DNA of 28,217 nucleotides. Origin: a virus. Shown one piece after another: positions 20,811 through 27,533 of this stretch. The stretch is taken from IMG/VR virus record IMGVR_UViG_3300009149_000210, positions 1 to 28,217 of that record; one strand, written 5' to 3'. The position numbers and the translations under genes are program-made. The notes under the pieces were generated by a model. It worked only from the letters and a program-made list of their open reading frames with translations. It did no database searches and was not told the origin of the DNA. How positions within the stretch are numbered: position 1 is the first letter of the stretch; each line of letters begins with the position of its first letter.

Positions 20811-21203
20811 ATGAAAGATTATTCATTCGGTTTTAAAATTCTTATGCAATGTTTAGTGTTCTTTATGTTTCTTGTATTAATATTTGCTATACGTATGGAA
20901 GGGGAACTCATTAATGAACTTTCTGATATTAGTTTAGAACAAGCTAAGAATACATCAGTAATAGTTAAAAAGCTTCAAGAAGTAGAAGGAAACTACGAAT
21001 CATTAAAAAACTTTGTTTTTGAAAATTCAGGAATTCCCAATGAAAAAAGAAAAGCTGTTTTCGAATTAAAAATTCAGCAAGATAGTGTTCTTATGGATTT
21101 ACTACAGGGTGATATCCGGACCAATAAAGAAATTCTCAAACTTCTTGATACGGATTGGGTATATAACGGTGATACGGAATTTAAAACATTGAAAATAAAA
21201 TAA
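20811..21203 (+). CDS. membrane-anchored coiled-coil protein
   Basis: A 130-residue protein with a membrane helix at about 9-26 (ILMQCLVFFMFLVLIFAI) followed by a helical, acidic section (EGELINELSDISLEQAKNTS; VIVKKLQEVEGNYESLKNF). This is the layout of an inner-membrane spanin or other periplasmic tether. It is ten bases after the previous stop and one base before the next gene, so the three genes surely form one operon. No family recognised. Confidence 0.7.
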   Translation: MKDYSFGFKILMQCLVFFMFLVLIFAIRMEGELINELSDISLEQAKNTSVIVKKLQEVEGNYESLKNFVFENSGIPNEKRKAVFELKIQQDSVLMDLLQGDIRTNKEILKLLDTDWVYNGDTEFKTLKIK

Positions 21204-21204
21204 T

Positions 21205-21729
21205 ATGAATGAATTAGATATTTACAATATAATCAAAGGAAAATTTGATAAATATAATAAAAAATTAGCTACGATTGGTTGGTTTACACTTGGATGGTTT
21301 TTATATGCTCTTATTTCAGCGATTGTTCTTCCTGAATTACCGTTACTGTTATGGGCAAAGTTTGTTATTGTATTTTCACCACTTTTAGCTTTAGGGATGT
21401 TCTTTCTTAAATTTGCTAAAGGGAAAGTTAAGTTAGCTAAAAGATATCCTCTATTCTATAATAATTGGAAAGATAAAAGTATCTTTATATACCAACTTAG
21501 AAATAGGGTAGATAGTAGAGCTCAAAATGATCCTTTACATATAAAGATTACTAACCCTGGACGAAATTATATAGATGATTTGATTACAGAATATAAAGCA
21601 GATGATAAGAAATTAGCAGATGCTTTTTATAATGGAATAAACAGTACCAGGTTAGTTGATGAAATTTCTTATTTTGAAAAATTCAAAAGTTTCAAAATTC
21701 AAATGAATGAATATAGGAATAGTATCTAA
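21205..21729 (+). CDS. membrane protein with two helices and a soluble tail
   Basis: A 174-residue protein with two membrane helices at about 22-43 (IGWFTLGWFLYALISAIVL) and 48-69 (LLLWAKFVIVFSPLLALGMF), followed by a basic stretch (AKGKVKLAKRYP) and a soluble C-terminal part of about 95 residues, presumably cytoplasmic. No motif recognised. It is the last gene of the 20612 operon and is followed by a clear terminator. Confidence 0.7.
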   Translation: MNELDIYNIIKGKFDKYNKKLATIGWFTLGWFLYALISAIVLPELPLLLWAKFVIVFSPLLALGMFFLKFAKGKVKLAKRYPLFYNNWKDKSIFIYQLRNRVDSRAQNDPLHIKITNPGRNYIDDLITEYKADDKKLADAFYNGINSTRLVDEISYFEKFKSFKIQMNEYRNSI

Positions 21730-21754
21730 GTTTATATTTTAATTGAATGGAAAG

Positions 21755-21776
21755 CCCTACATCGACTGATGTGGGG
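21755..21776 (+). terminator. intrinsic terminator between convergent blocks
   Basis: CCCTACATC (21755-21763) pairs with GATGTGGGG (21768-21776), one T-G pair, loop GACT, then six T residues on the plus strand. On the minus strand the T run is poor, so it mainly stops the 20612-21729 operon. Confidence 0.85.
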
Positions 21777-21787
21777 TTTTTTATTGG

Positions 21788-22228
21788 TTATTCTTCTACC
21801 CTGTGACGTATTTCGTTAATTTGGTTTAGTTCGTTGTCCATCAATAGACCGTTTATGATGTGTTTCCTTGTTGCTAAGAGGTTTTCTGCTACTGTATAGA
21901 GTGCAACATACCTGAAGAAGTTTTCTTTGTTATATTTGATTGAATCGTTAAATTTAGTAACATAATAATCAGGTAAAGTATCTTTAACATTATATACCAA
22001 TACATAATGTAACATTTCAAGGTTTGCTGTGTCATAATAACAAACCGATAGATTTTCTACAGAATCAATTGCTGATGGTAATTCAGCATACTTGGATATT
22101 AATTCTTCGGTATCATTAATAGGGGTTGGTTTCGCTTCCTTTAATGTTAATGATTTTACCATAAATCCTAATAAAAAAACTGATATTAGAATTAGACTAA
22201 AGACGACTTTATTTTTTTTATTTTTCAT
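21788..22228 (-). CDS. membrane-anchored periplasmic protein
   Basis: A 146-residue protein with a basic start (MKNKKNK) and one hydrophobic helix at about 8-26 (VVFSLILISVFLLGFMVKSL), followed by a helical soluble domain. No lipobox is visible, so it is either a membrane anchor or an uncleaved signal. The soluble part contains YAELPSAIDSVENLSVCYYD and DTLPDYYVTKFNDSIKY but no known motif. It is the last gene of the minus operon, seven bases after thymidine kinase. Confidence 0.65.
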   Translation of the reverse strand: MKNKKNKVVFSLILISVFLLGFMVKSLTLKEAKPTPINDTEELISKYAELPSAIDSVENLSVCYYDTANLEMLHYVLVYNVKDTLPDYYVTKFNDSIKYNKENFFRYVALYTVAENLLATRKHIINGLLMDNELNQINEIRHRVEE

Positions 22229-22235
22229 AATACTA

Positions 22236-22823
22236 TTATTTTTTCAAAGCATTAAAACATTTTCTACATAATGGTCGATACTTATCATTACCACCGATTT
22301 CTACTTGTTTTCCTTCTGTTATAATTTTTCCAGTTTCATCGAATCTTGCATTTACAGTAGCTTTCTTCTTTCCACATTCAGAACATATTGTTTTTAATTC
22401 TTCTATTTCATCTGCAATAGCCATCAAATATTTTGTTGACCCAAATGGTTCTAGTTTAAAATCAGAACGAAGTCCATAACAAATAACAGGGATATCCAAT
22501 TGGTCTACTATTTTAACTAACTGGTATATGTGTTCTTTATTAAAAAATTGGACTTCATCTACTAAAACACAATTTATCTCTTCATTTAATATACTACTTT
22601 TATATTCTATTATTTCATATATATTATCGTTTCTGTTTATTCCTGTTGCATCTTTTCCTATCCCGGTTCTAGACTTCACTATATCACTTCCGTATCTATC
22701 GTCTATTTTTGATGTTAATATTAAAACCTTCATTCCATTCTCTTCGTAATTGTATGCCACTTTTAAAAGGTCTAGTGACTTTCCGGAACCCATTGTTCCA
22801 TACCTAAAAAATAATTTCGCCAT
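22236..22823 (-). CDS. tdk: thymidine kinase (type II)
   Basis: A 195-residue enzyme that phosphorylates thymidine to dTMP with ATP, thus feeding phage DNA synthesis. P-loop GTMGSGKS (9-16), Walker B with catalytic Glu90 in LVDEVQFF (87-94), the structural zinc site with Cys147, Cys150 (CSEC) and Cys186, Cys189 (CRKC), and the lasso region KQVEIGGNDKYRPLC, are all present, and the length is typical of type II enzymes. All key residues are intact, so it should be active. Neighbours are 7 bases downstream and 8 bases upstream in the same minus operon. Confidence 0.95.
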   Translation of the reverse strand: MAKLFFRYGTMGSGKSLDLLKVAYNYEENGMKVLILTSKIDDRYGSDIVKSRTGIGKDATGINRNDNIYEIIEYKSSILNEEINCVLVDEVQFFNKEHIYQLVKIVDQLDIPVICYGLRSDFKLEPFGSTKYLMAIADEIEELKTICSECGKKKATVNARFDETGKIITEGKQVEIGGNDKYRPLCRKCFNALKK

Positions 22824-22831
22824 TCACTATT

Positions 22832-23683
22832 CTAATTTTTTAATTGTTTGGTATATTCCAAATCTTTAAGAGGGAATAAATATTTCAGCTCCAATAAACC
22901 ATTATATTTATTTTCATATTCCCTTATTGCTACATTTTTATTTTTGAATAAATATAGTTCGTTATCCCTTGTATGGAAACTCATATAATCTACATCGTAT
23001 TCTTTGATACCTGCTACTTGACTGACATAGTAATATCCTTTACCTTTATTTACTGATCGACAAGTTTTATGTTGTAAGGTTTCAACTACACCACGATTTG
23101 TAAATTTAATATCTATTCCATCTACAATATCTTCTCTGTCACCGTCACCACCTAATTCTATATTTTTTATATATGGTTTACATGCTTGGATAAATTGTAA
23201 TATTGTTTTTTCTGATATTTTTCCTTTCTCACCTAATTTTGTTAAGTGTTCAATAAGTGCATCGAAAAATTCTTTATCACCTTCAACATCTACAATATCA
23301 CTAATTAGTTCAGGAAGAATTTCAAGAAATCTTTTAAACTCTTCGTCCATATTTTCAGGGTTACTAAAGTCTAATTGTGAATTTGAAATCAATTGACCTT
23401 TTTGTGCAGCTTCAATAATTCGTCTATTTGTATAATTAATAATCATTGCAATACCCTGCATATTCCCCATTAAGAAATTTAATTTAGAATACGGTGTTGG
23501 ATCACCTGGTACATTAATATAATGTCCTTCAGGGTCTTTTAAATGTGAATACTTGTGATCAATTGCACGATGTAATATGCTGTTGTATTTGGGTTTTAAA
23601 AAACCACTAATACTATAGAAATGTCCAAGGTCGTATTGTATTACTTCTTGGTTTTCGAGTTCTATGTCAATTGTTGAATCCAT
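22832..23683 (-). CDS. hypothetical protein, possible nuclease-like fold
   Basis: A 283-residue soluble protein. Residues 1-170 are helical and acidic, with no motif. Residues 178-260 look alpha-beta, with VDGIDIKFTNRGVVETLQHK and then KGKGYYYVSQV and YDVDYMSFHTRDNELYLFK. The D-I-x-F ... E-T-L-Q-H-K part recalls a PD-(D/E)XK core with Q-x-K in place of E-x-K, but a strand order check by eye is not enough. It lies between thymidine kinase (8 bases) and the frameshifted gene upstream. Family not recognised. Confidence 0.6.
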   Translation of the reverse strand: MDSTIDIELENQEVIQYDLGHFYSISGFLKPKYNSILHRAIDHKYSHLKDPEGHYINVPGDPTPYSKLNFLMGNMQGIAMIINYTNRRIIEAAQKGQLISNSQLDFSNPENMDEEFKRFLEILPELISDIVDVEGDKEFFDALIEHLTKLGEKGKISEKTILQFIQACKPYIKNIELGGDGDREDIVDGIDIKFTNRGVVETLQHKTCRSVNKGKGYYYVSQVAGIKEYDVDYMSFHTRDNELYLFKNKNVAIREYENKYNGLLELKYLFPLKDLEYTKQLKN

Positions 23684-23686
23684 ATA

Positions 23687-23800
23687 TTATTTCTTAGTTA
23701 TTAATAATGTATCACCGAATAATTTCTTTTTATATTTATAATCATCTGGTAATAATTTTTCTATATATCTAATATATATATGTTCTTTCTTCTTTTGTCC
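23687..23800 (-). pseudogene. probable C-terminal part of the 24162 gene in the -1 frame
   Basis: On the minus strand, 37 codons in the -1 frame relative to the gene ending at 23761 read GQKKKEHIYIRYIEKLLPDD followed by YKYKKKLFGDTLLITKK and a stop at 23687-23689. That stop lies 3 bases from the ATG at 23683, matching the tight spacing elsewhere in the operon. The family to which the gene seems to belong ends in a similar R/IY-x-RYI-x-x-x-LP segment. A TAA in this frame just upstream limits the frame change to the A-rich stretch at about 23761-23805. Confidence 0.55.
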
Positions 23801-24162
23801 TTTTTAAAATTAGATACAGGATTAATTTTTAATAACTTTGGGTCATATTCTTTTACAAATTCTTTAATAATATTAACAACGGTTGACATCACCCTATAAA
23901 ATCTTCCTTTGTTTACAACAATTCTATCACCTTCATTATCATCATCCCCTGTTGTTACAAATTCTACTTGATAATGACCCATCCATTTTTCTTTGTGTTG
24001 AAATTCTCCTATATGGAAAAACCTAACTATATATTTATCACCATCATCTGTTGTGAATGTATAATAAGTTGCTAATTCATAATCTATTTCTTTCTTATAA
24101 GAATATGGTTCAACCATTAATTGTCCTACTTCTTCATTTATAAATTCTGAATAGTTTTTCAT
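23761..24162 (-). CDS. CTS-tagged phage protein, frameshifted near its end
   Basis: The uninterrupted frame gives 133 residues. The N-terminus MKNYSEFINEE is nearly the T4 internal-protein capsid-targeting sequence MKTYQEFIAEA, with I-N-E (8-10) as a predicted prohead-protease site. Next come beta strands (YTFTTDDGDKYIVRFFHIGE, HYQVEFVTTGD) and then FYRVMSTVVNIIKEFVKEYDP, which matches the order of a phage family I remember, F-R-V-x-x-T-V-x-x-I-I-K-x-F. In that family a further helix and strand follow, but here the frame ends in KRRKNIYILDI. The missing part lies in the -1 frame (23687-23800). It overlaps the stop of the 24159 gene by 4 bases. This may be a natural frameshift, programmed slippage or an assembly error. 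Confidence 0.75.
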   Translation of the reverse strand: MKNYSEFINEEVGQLMVEPYSYKKEIDYELATYYTFTTDDGDKYIVRFFHIGEFQHKEKWMGHYQVEFVTTGDDDNEGDRIVVNKGRFYRVMSTVVNIIKEFVKEYDPKLLKINPVSNFKKDKRRKNIYILDI

Positions 24163-24590
24163 CGTGGATCGAAATTTGGATTTTCAACAATTGTATCTGT
24201 TTCTTTGTTATAATATCCCATCACAAATCTTGGTGGTAATGTATACATTAATTGATCTCCATCTTCACCACCCATGAATGGTTCTTTTATTGTTAATAAA
24301 TCATAATCTTTTGGTATATTATCATCAATTTGTATAATTATTATATAATTACCATATGCTGTTCTTAGATATATATTATAAGCTAATGAAGTCATATCTT
24401 TATTTATATCATCAGTTGTTTTACGAAATATATCATATTGATATCCTTCTTCCATAATTTTTTTACACGTTTCTTCTTCTTTTGTAGTGTGTAAATAAGT
24501 ATGCACATAACCATCGGTACTAGATATAAAATCTAATAATTCTTTATATTCGTGTTTTAAAAATGTTTCAAATAATTTAATGTGTTTCAT
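24159..24590 (-). CDS. CTS-tagged protein, possible ADP-ribosyltransferase-like fold
   Basis: A 143-residue protein starting MKHIKLFETFLKHE, a variant of the tag shared by this cluster. Residues 28-60 hold YVHTYLHTTKEEETCKKIMEEG, which resembles the first ART motif (H-x-T, helix, I-x-x-x-G). It continues with an R-x-x-YGNYIIIIQIDD strand (76-91) and LPPRFVMGYYNKETDTIVEN (118-137). T4 packages the ADP-ribosyltransferase Alt in its head, so an injected ART would be in keeping, but the Glu of the catalytic triad cannot be assigned and I rate the match weak. It lies 2 bases after the CCA-adding enzyme gene. Confidence 0.55.
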   Translation of the reverse strand: MKHIKLFETFLKHEYKELLDFISSTDGYVHTYLHTTKEEETCKKIMEEGYQYDIFRKTTDDINKDMTSLAYNIYLRTAYGNYIIIIQIDDNIPKDYDLLTIKEPFMGGEDGDQLMYTLPPRFVMGYYNKETDTIVENPNFDPR

Positions 24591-24592
24591 TA

Positions 24593-25891
24593 CTAACTTT
24601 CCTTTTTAAATATATCAAATGATTCGACTATATAAGATTCATTTAACATTTTCTTAAATTTTTCACCTTCTCTTCTTCTGATTTCATTTCCAACACCAGG
24701 ACCCTTAAAACCATCAGACATAACATCTTTACCAGAGGTCGATGGTTCATAGTCTAAGAAGGTCATATATGACTTATCTGTTAGACCCATAACCTTTATC
24801 CACTCTTCTAAGATATCCCTTCTAACGCTCTTATTTCGCACTTCCTTGTACAATTCGTACACATCTTCAGGTGCAATTGATCCCATTCTATACATTTTAA
24901 CCAAAATGGATATAATTTCTACAAAATCAGTAGGGATTCTAGCATCAATAAGAAGTTGTTTAAATTTACTATTGATTTCATTATCTCTTAATACCTGTGC
25001 AATAGCAACAGTTAAATATGTTGTAGGTTTGATTTCTTTTTCTTTTGTAATAACAGGAAAGATTTGTTCCATTATATCATACTTGATTAAATCATCGACA
25101 AACCTTTTTATGATTTTAGGATCATTATTCTTTCTTGCTTTTTCTTTTACCTTTTTAAATTCTAAGAAAATCCTTTCCCTGGATACATCATCAACATCTG
25201 ATATACCAAATAATCTACTATCTTTCAGAATTGCTTCTTCAGTTTCTTTGTCTAATTTACTATCAGTAACAGCAGCAAACCTAAGAGCTCTAAGAATTCT
25301 TAATCTATCTTCATCGAATCTTTTCTGTGGAACACCAACAGCTCTTACAATTTTATTCTTAATATCACTCACACCACCAACAACATCAACAATTTCACCA
25401 GTTTTAATATCATAAAACAAAGCGTTCATTGTTAAATCCCTTCTCCTTACATCATCCTTGATTGTAATGTGTTGACCGATATCAACTTTTTTATCGTCAC
25501 CTTTATTATCTCTACCTTTAGATATATCTTTTCTATAGGAAGCAATTTCATATCCTTCTGGTTCATCTTTAGTATATACCCTAACAACACCAAACTGAAC
25601 ACCTTGAAGATCAGTTCTATAATCTTTTAATGCTTCCATTACATTTTCTGGTGTAGTATCAGTTACTAAATCAAAATCATGTGGAGCTTTACCCATTATA
25701 TAATCCCTTACAGCACCACCAACCACAAACAATTTGTAACCGTACTTATCAAACACTTTTTGAAAATCCAGCACATCTTGTGGTAAATCCATTTTAGCTT
25801 CCATTCTTTCATTTACTTTATCCATAGTTTCTTTATTTGTATAATCCTGTAAAGATACATTAAAATTTTGATATTTTTGCATTTTTTTCAT
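24593..25891 (-). CDS. cca: CCA tRNA nucleotidyltransferase, with tag-like N-terminal extension
   Basis: A 432-residue class II nucleotidyltransferase that adds or repairs the 3' CCA of tRNA. Motif A: GGAVRD (58-63) and metal ligands DFDLVTD (Asp72, Asp74); RRRDLTMNAL (149-158); EDRLRILRALRFA (194-206) as motif D; a helical C-terminal body follows. The first 40 residues are extra: KYQNFNVSLQDYTNKE aligns with the FNESLRD tag of neighbouring proteins, but the putative cleavage Glu is Val12. The end (LNESYIVESFDIF) has two more E-S pairs. Poly(A) polymerase activity cannot be excluded by eye. The gene starts one base after the previous stop. No tRNA gene is seen in this window, so it may act on host tRNAs. 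Confidence 0.92.
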   Translation of the reverse strand: MKKMQKYQNFNVSLQDYTNKETMDKVNERMEAKMDLPQDVLDFQKVFDKYGYKLFVVGGAVRDYIMGKAPHDFDLVTDTTPENVMEALKDYRTDLQGVQFGVVRVYTKDEPEGYEIASYRKDISKGRDNKGDDKKVDIGQHITIKDDVRRRDLTMNALFYDIKTGEIVDVVGGVSDIKNKIVRAVGVPQKRFDEDRLRILRALRFAAVTDSKLDKETEEAILKDSRLFGISDVDDVSRERIFLEFKKVKEKARKNNDPKIIKRFVDDLIKYDIMEQIFPVITKEKEIKPTTYLTVAIAQVLRDNEINSKFKQLLIDARIPTDFVEIISILVKMYRMGSIAPEDVYELYKEVRNKSVRRDILEEWIKVMGLTDKSYMTFLDYEPSTSGKDVMSDGFKGPGVGNEIRRREGEKFKKMLNESYIVESFDIFKKES

Positions 25892-25892
25892 A

Positions 25893-27014
25893 CTATTTAT
25901 CTTTTAAAATATTAATATCGAATAATATAGATTTGTTTTTATTGTAATTATCTTCGATACCAAATATTATTTTATCATTTTTATATATTTTATAATCTAT
26001 ATTATTATCATAGTAATTATCAGTATTAAATTCTTCATAGTCATTAATATCTTTTACTAATGATTGGAAAAACGGATAGATAGTACCTTCGAAGTTATTA
26101 ATAAAATCATCATCTAAAATTTTTAAATTATCTATATCTATATTAGATATTTCAGATAATCTTTTAATTTCTTTTCTTTTACTCATTGACATAAAATCAT
26201 CTTTTGGAAAATGGGAAAAGTCATATAGTTCATCTGAATTTAAAATAAGACTACGAATATCATCATCAGATTTAGCTACCATTTGGTCTCTAAGTGATTC
26301 TGTCATCCAATCATCAGTTTTTGCTAAATCACTATCCATATAATCTAATAATCGCCAACCACGTAATACACCTTGAAAGGTTTTTAATTGTTCTGGTTCT
26401 AATTTATCTTCTATTTTCTTTTTTGTTTCTTTGTTTGCAGCTACCCATAAATCAGCAATATCTAAATACGGCATTTTCATCGAATTTTCTATCTTAGATA
26501 AAATTTTACCATTAATTTCTTTATCATCTTTAGGTGTCATTTGATCTCTTAATGATTCATCTAATCCTATTTCGTGTTTAATTAATGATTCAGCTATTTT
26601 TTTAAATTTTTTCTTATCATAATATAATATCATATCCTTTAAAAACATATCAATTGGATAATAAGATTTATCATTTTTTCTTATTGTTTTATAAATCGTA
26701 TCTACTATTTCTCTACCATTTGTTAATCCTAATATGTTATCTTTTATAATTTCTTCATTAAATGAATTATCATCAAATAATCCTAAACTCATATCTATAA
26801 TATATTCTACACCAAATTCAACAACAAAATAATATAGATTATCAATATATGAAGTTCTATAATCATTTTCAAAAAATCTTTTGTAAATTTTATCACATAT
26901 TTCACCGTTATTACCAACTAATAATTTATCTATTATTGGTTGTATATCTTTAGATATCATGTGATCCCTAAGTGATTCATTAAATTCTTCAAATGTTTTA
27001 AGTATTGATTTCAT
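25893..27014 (-). CDS. three-module CTS-tagged protein with repeated E-S-L-R-D motifs
   Basis: A 373-residue protein. FEEFNESLRDHMISKD (8-23), GLDESLRDQMTPKDD (150-164) and MTESLRDQMVAKSDD (237-251) are three copies of one motif, at Glu13, Glu153 and Glu239. They delimit modules of 140, 86 and 134 residues. Module 1 is homologous to the whole 27066 protein: YDKKKFKKIAESLIKHEIGL here, YDPEEFKKIAKNMLKKELKL there. Modules 2 and 3 are helical and acidic without known motifs. L-D-E fits the L/I-x-E rule of T4 gp21-type prohead proteases; F-N-E and M-T-E are near fits. I infer a packaged precursor cut into three proteins. It is the first gene of the minus operon. Confidence 0.75.
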   Translation of the reverse strand: MKSILKTFEEFNESLRDHMISKDIQPIIDKLLVGNNGEICDKIYKRFFENDYRTSYIDNLYYFVVEFGVEYIIDMSLGLFDDNSFNEEIIKDNILGLTNGREIVDTIYKTIRKNDKSYYPIDMFLKDMILYYDKKKFKKIAESLIKHEIGLDESLRDQMTPKDDKEINGKILSKIENSMKMPYLDIADLWVAANKETKKKIEDKLEPEQLKTFQGVLRGWRLLDYMDSDLAKTDDWMTESLRDQMVAKSDDDIRSLILNSDELYDFSHFPKDDFMSMSKRKEIKRLSEISNIDIDNLKILDDDFINNFEGTIYPFFQSLVKDINDYEEFNTDNYYDNNIDYKIYKNDKIIFGIEDNYNKNKSILFDINILKDK

Positions 27015-27036
27015 TACTAAAGATTATAATTATTTT

Positions 27037-27050
27037 ATTTATATATAAAT
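27037..27050. promoter_or_regulatory. 14-bp palindrome in the divergent intergenic region
   Basis: ATTTATATATAAAT is a perfect palindrome in the 51-base gap between the divergent genes at 27014 (minus) and 27066 (plus). It lies 15 bases before the plus ATG and 22 before the minus ATG, so one element could serve as -10-like box or dimer-binding site for both. Confidence 0.45.
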
Positions 27051-27065
27051 AATGAAAAATTAACT

Positions 27066-27533
27066 ATGAAGATGATTAAGAATTTTAAACAATATAATGA
27101 ATCCATAAGGGATAAAATGGAAGGTGTACCAACCGAAGAAGTTAAGAAAAAAATAGATGAAATTTTATCTGGTGATAATGAAGATATTACTTCTAAAATA
27201 TATGATTTTTTCGTGAAAATATATAATGATTATTCATATGCTGATGTATATGAAGATATAACATTTAGCTTTGATCCGGATTTTACAAGAAAAACAATTC
27301 TTAAATTAATCAAAGAAAAAATGGATGATGGTTATTATAAAAAAGCATCAGAAGTTCAAAAAGATGATACGGAAGAATTCTTAACCGAAATTTATGATAT
27401 ATTATATTATCAAGATGATTATATGTATATGGAATTAATAGAAGATTTAATAAACGAATACGATCCTGAAGAATTCAAAAAGATTGCAAAAAATATGTTA
27501 AAAAAGGAATTAAAACTAAACGACTGGTTATAA
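27066..27533 (+). CDS. CTS-tagged helical protein, single-module relative of 25893
   Basis: A 155-residue, acidic, mostly helical protein. It starts FKQYNESIRDKMEG (7-20), with Glu12-Ser13 as the tag motif, and resembles module 1 of the 373-residue protein transcribed in the opposite direction, including I-x-x-K-I-Y near 40 and the matching end YDPEEFKKIAKNMLKK. It stops exactly where that module would join the next (KLNDWL). Its stop overlaps the next ATG (TAATG), so the two are coupled. Function unknown; predicted internal head protein. Confidence 0.7.
   Translation: MKMIKNFKQYNESIRDKMEGVPTEEVKKKIDEILSGDNEDITSKIYDFFVKIYNDYSYADVYEDITFSFDPDFTRKTILKLIKEKMDDGYYKKASEVQKDDTEEFLTEIYDILYYQDDYMYMELIEDLINEYDPEEFKKIAKNMLKKELKLNDWL

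Noticed and set aside
23800-23812. TTTTAAAAAGG as a programmed -1 frameshift site
   Set aside because: Only five A residues precede the G, so the P-site tRNA would be mispaired at its first base after slippage; a plain indel is at least as likely. The frameshift itself is kept as a finding.
24846-25415. Open frame of 189 codons on the plus strand
   Set aside because: It lies fully antisense to the conserved catalytic part of the CCA-adding enzyme and has a low-complexity Ile/Leu/Ser composition.
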